From: Coniferiporia sulphurascens
Taxonomy: Eukaryota; Basidiomycota; Agaricomycetes; Hymenochaetales; Hymenochaetaceae
Assembly (NCBI GenBank): GCA_002794785.1
Contig: NBBA01000004.1
Location: 620,001 to 684,000 of the forward strand
DNA length: 64,000 nucleotides
Direction of reading: 5' to 3'
In this document: piece after piece, positions 53,077-64,000 of the stretch
Layout of the letters: every line of letters begins with the position of its first letter
Position numbering within the stretch: the first letter of the stretch is position 1
Notes under the pieces: generated by a model
Seen by the model: only the letters and a program-made list of their open reading frames with translations
The model's database searches: none
Told to the model about the DNA's origin: nothing
Position numbers and translations under genes: made by a program

Positions 53077-53789
53077 TGGCACAACCACCCCCCATGGCCT
53101 GCACAGTTGACCACCCACATTCTCAGCGGCTGTAGCACCTTCCACTTGTGGATACAACATGTGTGGCCACCTCGGGACCCTCTCCCAGTCCACCACTCAG
53201 AGTGGGCTGACGAAAACCGCCTCCCGGTTCTTCGCCGTTGGCTCAAGCTAACGGGGCACCTGAACCACCTCTCAGACCACGCCTCAGGCGCCATCCGGCT
53301 CTCTTTTGCCACGATGGACCTAGACGGCCACCCCACCGACAAGGATATGGACTTGGACCTCCTACGGGATTACATGCATCGTATGCTCGGACCCCGAACT
53401 CGGGACCCGGACCCAGCCCTTATGGAGCTATCAGGTATGCTCTCTCCTTTCCCGCTCGAATAATGCCTGCCTTTCGGATTCCTCCGGATACGTCTCGGCC
53501 GGCGCTCTCGCCCTCCCTTTCCACTTCTAAGCTTCCTACCTTTACCTGCCTTTATCCGCATGGTTAGTTCATAGTGATATGTATCCCTCCTTCTCCTCTT
53601 CTTCTTCTGAACACAATAGGGGCTCTTCACACTTCAGCCCCCTTCAGGGAGCAGAGCCCCTGCCCAGTTTTGTGCGATGTGCAATGACGGGTGCCTCTGT
53701 TGTTATGTAGTTAGGGCCCCCCTTCGGGGGGGCAGCTTGTAATTATGTAATACTGCAGGAATAATAATTTAAAAAAAAAAAAAAAAAAA
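53077..53789 (+). mobile_element. Fragment T: 5'-truncated family II LINE 3' end
   Basis: Plus-strand from TGGCACAACC, exactly the base where fragment N starts, through the ORF2 C-terminus (ending LSGMLSPFPLE at about 53463), 3' UTR, GC hairpin (about 53717-53733) and an A-rich tail to 53789. Left of it is inverted repeat X, right is minus-strand LINE S. It probably inserted in S, together with X. Confidence 0.82.
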
Positions 53790-54428
53790 GATGTCCAGTG
53801 CAACACGCAATTGTGCCGGGAGGCAGTGTGCTACCCAGCCAGGGGCCATAGCAAGGGAGAATTCCTCAGCGTCCATGGCTGTAGCGCAGGTGGTGGATTC
53901 CAATTGTCATGACCAGAGTTGGGTGTGGCCCAACATAGTGCAGATGGCTGAGCCCAACTTATTGTCAATGCGGGAGCTGTCAGTGAATACTTGGATGTGG
54001 GGGGTGGAGCCGAGTTGGCGTGCAGCCATTGCAAATGACTTTTGTGTGTCGGCACTAACCGGGGTGGCGGGGGTGGTGAAACGAACTCGGCTCTGAGTGA
54101 AGGCCAGGGGATCTGTCCATGGGGGGTGTGTGTATGCAGGGACTTGTTGAACCCAGGGGGCTCAAACCTGCAAAGAAAGGGAAAAAGGTCTGTTAGCTAC
54201 GTTTTTAAATAATTTATGGCCAATAGAGTGAGGGGTGCGCCAAAGGCACAGGGAGTGGGTAGTCTTTATATATTCGAAATAGAAAGAGAGAGGGGGAACT
54301 GAGCAAAGAAAATTTGTGGAATGGGGGGAGGTGCCTTTGAAGATGCCCAGAATCCAGCAGCAGGCCGAGTTTTGTATGGTCTGGAGGCAGTTTACCAGGG
54401 TTTTTTGGCAGTGGCCATGGTACCACAC
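53790..54428 (-). pseudogene. Fragment S: family II ORF2, RT thumb to RNase H
   Basis: Minus-strand: VWYHGHCQKTLVNCLQ, SACCWILGIFKGTSPHSTNFLCSVPPLSFYFEYIKTTHSL, a stop, then the RNase H start (IQVFTDSSRIDN, Ser for Gly) to a break at the tail of T. At 54428 it switches to plus-strand R. Several stops. Confidence 0.8.
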
Positions 54429-57027
54429 TTGCCCTCGCCCATGCATACCAACAACTCGACACCCTCTTCGGCACCATCAGTCTCAACATCAAGGCTGCCA
54501 AGACGGAGTGCCTCCACTTCCACCCCCCCAGGCGACACACCAGCTATGACAGCTGGGACACCGCCAGCGTACAGGTCGACCCCAACACCCTTATCCACCC
54601 CTCAATCCCACTCCGATGGTTGGGGATTTGGTGGGACCTGGGTCTCTCTTTCAAGCCCCATGTTGAGCGCATGCGCTCCAAGGGGCTCTCCACCCTCGCC
54701 ACACTCCACATACTAGGCAACACCCAATGCGGTATCTTGGCCCTCCTCCTCCTCCGCCTATACACCTCCTGCGTCCGCTCAGTTCTGTCCTGGGGTGCGC
54801 CGGTTTGGTATCACGGCCGCTGCCAAAAAACCCTGGTAAACCGCCTCCAGACCGTCCAAAACACGGCCTGCCACTGGATCCTAGGTGTCTTTAAAGGCGC
54901 CTCCCCCCATTCCACTAATTTTCTTTGCTCCGTTCCCCCTCTCTCTTTCTATTTCAAGTATATAAAGACTACCCATTCCCTACGCCTTTGGCGCACCCCC
55001 CACTCTATTGGCTGAAAACTTTTTAAAAACGTAGCTAACAGACCTTTTTCCCTTTCTCTGCAGGTCCGAGCCCCCTGGGTTCAACAAGTCCCTGCATACA
55101 CACATCCCCCATGGACGAACCCCCTGGCCTTTACCAAGGGCCAAGTCCACTTCACCACCCCCACCACTCCGGTCAGCGCCGACACCCGAAAACAATTTGT
55201 GCACGCCACCTGAGAACTAGGCTCCACCCCCCATGTCCAAGTCTTCACGGATGGCTCCCGCATCGATGACAAGTCAGGCTCTGCCATCTGCACAATGCTA
55301 GGCCCCACCCACCTCCGGTCACGACAACTAGAGTCCCCCACCTGCGCCACTGCCACGGATGCTGAGGAGTTCTCCCTCACTACGGCCCCAGGCTGGGTGG
55401 CGTGCCGCCTCCCAGCACAACTGCATGTCGCATCAGATATCTTCTTTCTATCTGATTTGCTGACCACACTACACCTCTTCCGCACATGGGCCGCCGCTCC
55501 AGGCGCCCACCTCCTGCACATCTGGAAAGCGGGTGTGGAAACTCCGCTGGACTCGTATCCCCAGCTCACCGTTCACTTTGTGTGGTGCCCCAGACACTCG
55601 GACATCCCCAGAAATGAATGGGCTGACAGGGAAGCGAAACTGGCAACTGAGCTCCCCCCATCTGACCTAAAGCCCTCCACCTCCACACTAAAAGAAGTGG
55701 CCATCTGCACCCTCATGGACCACTGGACACTTTCACTCACCCACCCTCTCGCCTCAACTGCTGATAAATACCTAGCGGTACATGGCCTCCCATCCCGATG
55801 ACCCCATAAGCTACTCGTGCACTCGGTCGACCACCCCCGGAGTGAGCTATCAGCAGTTGCTCAAGTCTTCTGCTGTGCCGGTCCCTATGGGGGATACTGG
55901 CTGAGCTTTGACTCAGCCTACCGACGCTGGCATGGCCTGATCTCGCACTGCAGGTGGCACAACCACCCCCCTTGGCCCATGCAGTCTTTTTTAAAAAATT
56001 TTTAAAAAAAATTTATTATTCCTACTGAGCTATGCAATACACCTGTGGCCCCATAGGGGCCGCCTGTAAACTACCTAACTATTGAGGTGCCCATCATTGC
56101 TCATCGAGTGAAACTGGGCGGGGTGCGTGCCTCCCTAGGGAGGCCTAGTGTACTTACACTCCCTATTAAGGTAAAAGAAAAGGAGGAGGGGAAGAGAGAG
56201 GCATACATATCATGACTACAGGAAACCGAACCAAGTTAAAACAAGATCAGGAAAAGAGAGTCCCTTAGAAGTGGAATGGAGTGGCTGCAAATGCCATAGA
56301 AGAAACCGATAGGAATCCGAAGGGCAGTCAAGAGTCAGAGGGAAATGGTGGGAGCATACCTGCTAGCTCCAAAAGGGCTGGGTCCGTGTCCTGAGTCCTG
56401 GATCCAAGCAATCTGCACACGTAGCCCTAGAGGGTGTCCAAGTCCAGGTCGTCATTGGTCGGGAGTCCGTCTAATTCCATGGCCGTGAAGGCGAGGTGAA
56501 TCGCCCTGGCTGTGTGGTTGGACATTCAGTTGAGGTGGCCTGTCAGGTGTAGCCAACGCCTTAAGACCAGGAGGTGGTTTTTGTCCGCCCATTCGGTGTG
56601 GTGGACTGGGAGGGGGTTGCTCTTTGGCCATATGTGTCGTATCCAGGGCTGGAATGTTTCGCATCTGCCTAGGATATGGGAGGTTGACTGTGCTGGCCAG
56701 GGTGGGTGGTTTTTTATTATTATTATTATTATTATTATTCCTGCAGTATTACATAATTACAAGCTGCCCCCCTGAAGGGGGGGCCCTAACTACATAACAA
56801 CAGAGGCACCTGTCATCGCACAACACACAAAACTGGGCGGGGACCCTGCTCCCCAAAGGGTGCCAAGGTGGGTAGGGTCCCTATTAGTAAAGGAGAAGAG
56901 CGGGAGAGGAATACATATCGCTACGACAAGACCAAGTGGGTGAAGGCAGGTAAAGGGGGTAGCTTAGAATAGGGAAGGGAGGGCAAGAGCACCGGCTGAG
57001 ACATATGGGGGAGAGTCCGAAGGGCAG

Positions 57028-60000
57028 TCACTGAGCAGAGGAAAAGGGGGGGAGCGTACCTGAAAGCTCCAAGAGAGCTGGGTCCGGGTCCTGGGGTTGG
57101 GGTCCAAGCATACGACTCATGTATTCCCGAAGGAGGTCCAAGTCCATATCTTCGTCAGTGGGGTGCCCTTCTAGGTCCATTGCTGCGAAAGCCAGGCGGA
57201 TGGTAGCAGAGGTGTGGTCGGATAGGCGGTTCAGGTGCCCAGTCAGTTTCAGCCAATGGCGCAGAACCTGGAGGTGGTCTTCATCGGCCCACTCTGTGTG
57301 ATGGGTCGGAAGTGGGTCATGGGGGGGCCAGACCTTACAGATCCATGGCCGGAAGGTGCGGCACCCACCCAGGACATGGGCAGTGGATTGGGCTGGCCAG
57401 GGGGGGTGGTTGTGCCATCTGCAATGCGATATCAGGCCATGTCTGCGCCGGTAGACTGAGTCGAAGCTCAGCCAGTAGCCCCCGTAGGGACCGGCACAGC
57501 AGAGGACCTGGGCGACTGCCGAGAGCTCTTGGCAGGGGTGGTCGACTGACTGGTTAAGTAACTTCCACGGTCTGCGGGAGGGGACGCCGTTGACAGCCAA
57601 GTACTTGTCAGCTGTTGAGGCGAGGGGGCAGGTGAGAGAGAGGGACCATTGCTCCATTAGGGTTTTGATAGCGGCCTCCTTCAGCGCAGAGGTAGAGGGG
57701 GCAAGGGAGGACGGGGGGAGATTCATCGCAAACTTGGCCTCGTGGTCGGCCCATTCATTCCCTGGTATATCGGAGTGGCCTGGGCACCATACGAAATGCA
57801 TGGAGAGATCCGGGTACGAGTCCAAGAGAGTCTGGACCCCAGCCTTCCATTGATGAAGGAGATGTGCGCCTGGGACTGGTGCCCATGTGCGTATGAGGTG
57901 GAGTGCCGTCAGTGAATCTGACAGAAAGAAGATGTCAGATGCAACAGGCAGAAGCTCCCGGAGGTGGTGTGCCACCCATGTAGGCGCAGAGGTGAGTGAG
58001 AAGATCTCCACATCCGTTGCTGTGGCGCATGTGGGGGAGGCAAGTCGGCACAATTTTAGGCGTGTGAGGCCCATCATGGCGCAGACAGCAGAACCAGACT
58101 TCGTGCCCATGCAGGAGCCATCGGTGAAGACCTGGAGGTGGGGGAGGGTGCTCAGGAAGCATGCGGCTTCCATGAATTCCTCGTGGGTGTCTTTGCTGAC
58201 CGGAGTGATAGGAGAGGCAAATGAAACTTGACCATTCATAAATGCCAGAGGATCCATCCATGGGGGATGAGTGTATGCAGGGACCGGTTGAACCCAAGGG
58301 ACCCAGACCTGCAGAGACGTGGAAAAGGGGCAGTTAGTTACTGTTTTATAAAAATGTTTTCTACCGACAGAGTGCAGGGTGCACCATAGGTGCAGAGAAT
58401 GGAGAGTCTTAGCATATTCGAAATAATAAGAAAGGGGGGGAAGGGAACAAAGGAAATTTGTAGAGAAAGGGGAGGTGCCTTTGTAGATGCCGAGAATCCA
58501 TCTGCATGCCATGTTTTGCACAGCCTGCAGGCGGCTTACTAAGGTTTTTTGGCATCGGCCATGGTACCAAACCGGCGTGCCCCATGTGAGTACCGAGCGG
58601 ATGCAGGCGATATATAGGTGACATAGGAGAAGGGCCGAGATGCCACGTTCAGTGTTGCCGAGGATGCGGAGGGCGGCAAGGGTGGAGAGGCCTTTGGAGC
58701 GCATTCGCTCGACGTGGGCCTTGAAGGTGAGGGCGGGATCCCACCAAATCCCCAGCCATCTGAGGGGGATTGACAGTCGGATGAGCGTGGTTGGGTTGAC
58801 CTGAATCCCGGCTGAGTCCCAGTTGGTGTATGCTGGGGAGCGGCGCCGGGGTGGGTGGAAGTGTAGGCACTCTGTCTTGGTGGCCTCAATGTTGAGACCA
58901 ATGTCACCAAAGAGAGCGTCGAGTTGGTGGTAGGTGGCGGCAAGTTGCTGGCAGTTGGATGCCACACTGGGGCCGACACGGACGAGGAGGTGATCGTCCA
59001 CATATGCGAGGGCGGTGGTGCCGGTTTGATGAAATTTCTGGAGAACCACACCTGCGAAGATAGTGGACAGGATAGGGGATACTGGCGATCCCTGAGGGGT
59101 GCCAAGATCGGGTTTCTGGGCAGTTGGGAGGGTGGTGCCGTCAAATGTGATGGCTACCTGCCGATCCATCATGAAGGAGAGGCACCAGTCCGCCATGTCG
59201 GGCGGGCACTGGAGGTCCAGCAGTTGTCAGTGGAGGAGTTGCGGGTGCACTGAATCGAAGAAACCCTGTATGTCGACCACAAGGACCGAGCATACAAGGC
59301 CCTCTGCATGGGCGCGTTCTGCTATCTGTAAGAGGTGCTGGGCAGCGTCGTAGACTGAGTGTCCCTGATGCCCACCGTATTGGTTAGGTGGCAACCAGTC
59401 CCATGTGTTAGCAAGGAACTGGAGCCAGTTAGCTATGATCTTTTCGAGGAGTTTCCCTAAGGTCTCCTCAAGGGTGATGGGCCGATATGATCTCGGCGAG
59501 AATGGGTCCTTCTTGTTAGGCTTCTGCAGCATTACCACCTTTGCCGCCTGCCAGCACTTGGGGTGGTGCCCCATGTGCAGGCAGTCGTTGAAAAGTGTAA
59601 GTATCTCTTCAGGGTAAGCGTCTACCACCCATTTTAGTGGGTGATAGCCGATTCCTGAGAGGCCTGGAGCCGACAAGTTGGAGGTGTCAGCCAGTGCCCC
59701 CATAAGCTCCACTAGGAGTATAGGCGGGGCAGCTGGTTGGGGGGGGGGTGGAGGGGTGACGGCCTCTACCGGTGGTGGGGGGGGCATGAAGAAGGTCATG
59801 CGGAAGAGCTCACCTTTCTCATCATCTGATTGGGTGAAGGTGCCATCGCCCTTTTTTAATGATGGGATGGGTGTGGGTTGGTTGCCGAGGCCGCGTTTGG
59901 CCCAGCTCCAGATGTTGGTGGTGTCTGCAGAGTCGGCTTGGTCGGTGTAGAAGTGCCGCTTGGCCGCTTGTACGCCATGTTTGAAAGCGTGGTGGGCTGC

Positions 60001-61035
60001 TGATTGCTGGAGGGGGGTGGTGGCCATTGATATCACCTGGAGGAGTGATTTACATGTCGGGGTCCACCATGGGACCTCGGTTTTGCACAGCTTGGCAAGT
60101 CGGGTGAAGGGGGCGAGGGCGGCAGTCGTGGAGTCGACTACTGCCTGCACTTTGGTGTCTAGGGTGGTGGTATCGCCCGCCAGGAGGCTGAAGGTGGTTT
60201 TGAGTAATGGAAAGGCAATGTCGGTCCAAGTTTCTCTGTCATCCAGGAGCAGCCGGCGCATTTTCATGACAGGGGGTGGGGGTCGAGATGGCAGGGACCA
60301 GCGTAGCATAGCATGGTCGGACAGTGGGGAGATGGTTGACGAGCCCGAGTCTATGATGGAGTCGGGATTGATGGCGGGTGGGGCCCAGATCATGTCAATA
60401 GGGCACTGCCGACAATTGTCGATGGGCCGTGAATCAGAGTCTGGGAGGTGAGCTGGCGCAAGGCTGTGCTCTTGGAAGAAGTCATCAAGGGGTTGTGCCC
60501 TCAAATCCTCCTGCCAAGCGGCAAGGAGTTCGGACCATGAATGGTGGCGATGGTTGAAGTCGCCTGCCACTAGGAGGGTGGAGGCCAAGACTGGTGGGAT
60601 CATGTAGAGGAACGACTCACCTGGGTATTGTGGGGTGGTGGTGGTGCGGTCTGGTGCGTGCATCCCATAGAAGTTGCACAGTCAGATCGTAAGGTGGGCG
60701 CGGATCTCGATAGTGAGGACATCGGTGCCTGATGAGGCAGCCCCGAGGACAGACCATGAGGTGGTGGGGATGGCACGGGAAACATACATGACCACCCTGG
60801 GCCGAGTGGCCGGGGGTAGGACTGCTATGTACCCGGGAAGGGAGGGTACATTGAGGACCGGCGAGCCGGTGGGGTCGGTGAGAGATGGCTGGAGGCCGAT
60901 TTGGTACCAGGGGGGTTCCTGAATCAATATAACGGTGGGCGGAGATGGGTCAGTAGTGAGGATCAGGACAAGGGAATGGACTGCAGCCAAAGAGTGCACA
61001 GCATTCCACTGAAGAATAGAGATGTCTCTATTCAT
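57028..61035 (-). pseudogene. LINE P ORF2: endonuclease-RT-RNase H, two stops
   Basis: One 4008-nt frame, the same length as LINE A ORF2. Endonuclease about residues 1-240 (LQWN, IQEPPW, stop at 60682-60684 where relatives have Arg, VAGDFN, CPIDMIWAPP, SPLSDH). RT: YRPITLEETLGKLLEK, VDIQGFFDSVHPQ (about 588), stop at 59227-59229, GTPQG (about 645), YVDD (about 678). A 722-codon block 59196-57028 is open. RNase H: D of VFTDG about 972, E of DVEIF about 1010, D of SDSL about 1040, H of CPGH about 1087, D of NEWAD about 1097. C-terminus LPPFSSAQ. Confidence 0.93.
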
Positions 61036-63069
61036 TGGTCCTCCATGTGGTTGTCATCGGGTCCATCAATGGCTGCCTCGATTTGGCAGAAACACCGTTT
61101 CTTGGGGCATTGAGGTAGGGTGGCAGGGTGGTCGCCTTTGCAGTTTGTGCAGTAGCGAGGGTGAGGGCAATGGTCGCCCTCAATGGCTTCGGAAGCGCAG
61201 GATGCACACGACTTACGGTGGTTGCGGGTGAGGTGTCCTCCCCCGCAGTCAGCGCAGCAGGGCTGGGCATGGCAACCCCTCGTTCCATGGCCTAGTCCCG
61301 GCAGTGCTCACATTGTGTGAGGCCAGGGCGGTAAGGTGGGACCAAGAGGGAGAGGGCGGAGCCAAATAGCCATACACATGGGCGCTTGAGGAGTTGCGCC
61401 CTGATGGATCCATTGGGGTCGGAGAAGGAGAATGCCACAGGGCACTTCTGGAGGGTCGGGAGGTGCTCTTCGGTGGCAGCAAAGTGAGGGTCGACTACAA
61501 AGTCGAGGGGGCGGAGAGACGGATTGTTCCGTATTTCGGCCATGAGGGCCTTGGGGGATATGGTGTGGCCGTTCTGACCGAAGAGGTAGTCCACGCAGGG
61601 CACCATGGAGATGCGGAGGGCGGACCGGGGGCGGACACGGATGGGGGTGAGTGTGTACTGCTCGGGGATCTTGTCGACCGGGACTGAGAGGCAGCGCTCA
61701 CGCATGTGGGCCGTGAAGGCTGCGGAGTGTCAATCAATGATTGTGTCCGTGGCCAGGGAGGCAGAGGTGGGGCGCTTGGCGAAAGAGGTCACAAGGTTCC
61801 CCTTCATGTTAAAGGAGGAGGCCAGGACCGTGACCTGGTCAGCAGTGGGAAGGGAGGAGAAGAACTCATGAGCGGTGGCGGTGAGGCACATGGCCGGGAG
61901 CTGGATCTCAGATTTAAGCGAAATCGCCAGGAGGAGGACCGGGGTGGGGTCCTTGGCGTACATCGGGGGCGGGGGTGGAACTTGGCATTGCTTTTTCTTC
62001 TTCTTGTGGGTCACTGTCGTAAAGCCAGCACCTGGAGCAGGTGCAGCCGGGTTGGGGTTGGAGGCAGTGGGTGGAGCTGGGGCAGCCACCACCTGGGTGT
62101 AGGATGTTGGTGCCGCAGCAGTGGTGGCCTGGGGGGTGGTGGTAGGGGCCTGGGCCTTCTGGGCTGGTGGGGCACAGGGGGCGGGCTGGTTGACAAGGGT
62201 TGAGACCTGTTGGGAAATGGAGGCAACCTCTGTGGAGAGCTGCTTAACAATGTTAGTCAGTGCAGCCACATCAGGTGAGATGTTAGCGGTTCCTGGGGTC
62301 CTGGTCTGGGCAGAGGGTTGGGGGGTGGTGGCCGGGGTCCTTTGACGGGGGGGGCTGGGGTGAAGGGTGCTGGGAGGGAGGCTTCCGCTCCCTTCCTGGC
62401 AAAGTTGTAGGCCATCTCCATGTTGCGGGAGACGATGTACTGGGGGTCCTTCTCATCCCTAATGACGCCAGCTATAGTTTGCTGAAGGTTCCAGAAGAGG
62501 TTCCCTACAAACTGGGCGGTGGCCATGTTGGTCTCAGTGATGTTGGTGCGGAGGGTCTTCCGGTCGAAGTCCTCCAAGGCCCGGGAGATGGAGTACATGA
62601 ACCCCGCTGTGTGTGGCTCGAACTGGTCTCGAGGGCAGGGGCAGGGGCGGGGGGTGTGTGGGGAGAGGCTCTCTGCGGAGCGCTTGTGGGTAAGCGGTGG
62701 TGAGGGCGTGTGTGGGTTCTCGAGGATGTCCTCCATCCCACCGGGCTCGTTGGAGCTGGCCAGGGGGTTGGAGCCTTCGGATGGGGGGCGGCTGATGTGC
62801 ACAAAAGACCGAGTAAACTCGGTGTTCGAGATGCCGATGACAGGGGATGGAGCGAGCCGGAGAGCGTCTGGGGATGACGCTGGGAGGCCTGGGTCGATTT
62901 GGGCGGGGGTGGGGGTTGTGCCATGCATAGCAGCGGTGACGTTGCCGGCAGCCACCCAAGTGGCGGCGGCCCTGGCGGCCCTGTCGGCATCGGCGCTGGC
63001 CGATGAGGGAGGTGGGAGGGGTGGTCGAGTCGAACGTAGAGCATTTCTGTATCCACTGGGGTTTGACAT
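61032..63069 (-). pseudogene. LINE P ORF1: zinc-knuckle protein, frameshifted
   Basis: Starts MSNPSGYRNALRSTRPP at 63069. Open to a frameshift in the proline-rich tract near 62350, then 62269-61730 to a stop (IID-stop, Arg in relatives), then 61705-61292, and a one-base loss near 61300 inside the knuckle (CEHC then shifted). The remaining Cys/His clusters continue to DDNHMEDQ before 61032. Motifs: HKKKKKQCQVPPPPP and MVPCVDYLFGQNGHT. Confidence 0.88.
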
Positions 63070-64000
63070 GGGGGAGTTTTAGCTGCCCGCACTAGTCGAT
63101 GGTGGTGGTTACTGGTCAAGAAGGATGAGGGTGGGTGGTTGTGCCACCTGCAGTGGGAGATCAGGCCATGTCTGTGCCGGTAAGCTGAGTCGAAGCTCAG
63201 CCAGTACCCCCTGTAGGGACCGGCGCAACAGAGGACCTGTGCCACCACAGTGAGCTCAGAGTGGGGGTGGTCAGTCGAGATGGTGAGGATCTTCCGTGGT
63301 CGACAAGTTGGGGGGCCTGAGACTGCCAAGTATTTGTTGGCTGTTGAGGCTAGGGGGTGGGCCAGCTGAAGGGACCATCGCTCGCTTAGGGTGCACGTCG
63401 CCGCTGGCCCGCACAGTCGACCACCCACATCCTTGGCAGCTGCAGCACCTTCCACTCATGGATACGACATGTATGGCCACCTCGGGACCCTCTTCCAGTC
63501 CACCACACAGAGTGGGCTGACAAACACCGACTCCTGGTTTTGCGCCGTTGGCTTAAGCTGACAGGGCATCTAAACCACCTTTCCGACCATGCCGCAGGCA
63601 CCATCAGGCTTGCATTTGCCATGATGGACCTTGACGGCCACCCCACTGATGAAGACATGGACCTGGACCTCCTAAGGGATTACATGTGTCATATGCTCAG
63701 ACCCAGAACCCAGGACTCGGACCCGGCCCTTTTGGAGCTATCAGGTATGACTCCTCCCTTTCCTTCTGCTTAATGCCTGCCTTTCGAATTCCTAACAATA
63801 CGCCCCGGCCGGCGCTCTCACCATCCCCTTCTCAATTCTAAACTTCCTACTTTGCCTGCCCTTGTCCGCTTGGCTAGTTCATAGCGATATGTACTCCTCC
63901 TTCACCCCTTTTCCTCCTTTTTCTCTAACCCAATAGGGGCTCTCCACACTTTGGTACCCTTAGGGGAGCAGAGCCCCCACCCAGTTTTGTGCGATGCACA

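Larger units (their letters stand above)
56712..63127 (-). mobile_element. LINE P, full-length family I LINE (6416 bp)
   Basis: Minus strand, in LINE Q. The 13-bp duplication AGGGTGGGTGGTT is identical at 56699-56711 and 63128-63140. Tail is ATT repeats at 56712-56740, hairpin about 56766-56785, ORF2 61035-57028, ORF1 63069-61032, leader with CTTCTTGACC at the right end. As the innermost insertion (P in Q in R), with an undecayed duplication and only two stops in ORF2, it is among the youngest. Confidence 0.95.
55987..63405 (-). mobile_element. LINE Q: 5'-truncated family III LINE, interrupted by LINE P
   Basis: Minus-strand insertion in R. Duplication GGCCCATGCAGTC (55974-55986) against GGCCCGCACAGTC (63406-63418), differing only at former CpGs. 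Tail is T/A-rich at 55987-56025, then a family III 3' UTR and hairpin (about 56046-56062), then the end of ORF2 (from about 56340). LINE P splits it at 56711/63128. The right piece 63128-63405 encodes ISHCRWHNHP upstream to TCTLSERWSLQLAHPLAS and breaks there. Own length is about 1 kb. Confidence 0.92.
54429..64000 (+). mobile_element. LINE R: 5'-truncated family II LINE on the plus strand, interrupted by LINE Q
   Basis: Two pieces, 54429-55986 and 63406-64000. The first begins in RT just after motif C (LALAHAYQQLDTLFGTI) and runs through AAKTECLHFHPPRRH, WLGIWWDLGL, VFTDGSRIDD, DAEEFSL, FFLSDLL, WCPRHSDIPRNEWAD to HNHPPWPMQS. After LINE Q it resumes at GGCCCGCACAGTC, continues to LSGMTPPFPSA (about 63773) and into the 3' UTR at the window edge. 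Stops near 55012, 55213 and 55799. It joins minus-strand S at 54428/54429; a duplication would lie after its tail, outside the window. Confidence 0.87.

Noticed and set aside
53790..55986. S and R as one twin-primed LINE
   Set aside because: The plus part starts upstream of the region covered by the inverted part, so RT thumb and RNase H sequence are present twice; R is better read as a truncated insertion in S.
1..64000. Host protein-coding genes, CRISPR arrays or bacterial operons
   Set aside because: Nothing remains outside the repeat elements except junction bases, and no such signal was found on either strand.

Overview
This 64 kb window is almost entirely transposable-element sequence: a stack of mutually nested non-LTR retrotransposons (LINEs). 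No host gene, rRNA, functional tRNA or CRISPR array is visible. The organism is a eukaryote. A filamentous fungus is the best inference, because the elements have Tad1/I-like layout: a proline-rich gag-like ORF1 with C-terminal zinc knuckles, then an ORF2 with APE-type endonuclease, reverse transcriptase and RNase H. No taxonomic search could be run. The region looks like an old CpG-methylated heterochromatic block. Most ORFs carry in-frame stops and Arg-to-Gln/Trp/Cys/stop changes typical of CpG decay, and duplicated target sites differ from each other at CpGs.

LINE families, named here by the ORF2 start: I (MNRDISI), II (MIETLSI/MIENLSV), III (MSAQICV) and a divergent one, IV (element G). 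Complete copies are about 6.4 kb: a roughly 57-nt 5' leader, ORF1 of about 670 aa, an ATGA stop-start overlap, ORF2 of about 1334 aa, a 3' UTR of about 300 nt with a GC hairpin, and a TAA-rich tail. Every full-length copy lies on the minus strand. The plus-strand pieces are all 5'-truncated 3' ends, and several are joined to foreign or inverted sequence.

Layout, left to right. 1-18372: LINE B (family III, 3' end off the window), interrupted by LINE A (1348-7768), a 252-bp AT-rich insert (9477-9728), LINE C (10208-16628) and a chimeric insert D (17048-17752). 18373-26159: LINE F (III), interrupted by truncated LINE G, a solo LTR and a 185-bp insert. 26160-27499: plus-strand chimera L (repeat X joined to a LINE 3' end). 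27500-42116: LINE H (II), interrupted by LINE J (I), itself interrupted by LINE K (III). 42117-46297: fragments N, M (with a second solo LTR), a tRNA-like SINE, U, and a third truncated LTR. 46298-52674: LINE E (II). 52675-54428: inverted repeat X with fragments T and S. 54429-64000: plus-strand LINE R, interrupted by LINE Q, itself interrupted by full-length LINE P.

Target-site duplications of 12-15 bp (LINEs) or 5 bp (LTRs and small inserts) prove the nesting for A, C, D, G, J, K, P, Q, two LTRs and the two small inserts. ORF1 of LINE K (36284-38311) is the only long retrotransposon gene still fully open. The most unusual material is repeat X, a roughly 370-400-nt sequence with apparently conserved RNA hairpins. 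It occurs three times, each time beside a LINE 3' end, once inside a single duplication-bounded insertion. The other is a SINE with Pol III boxes and a terminator, sitting at a LINE junction as if its RNA had been captured during reverse transcription.
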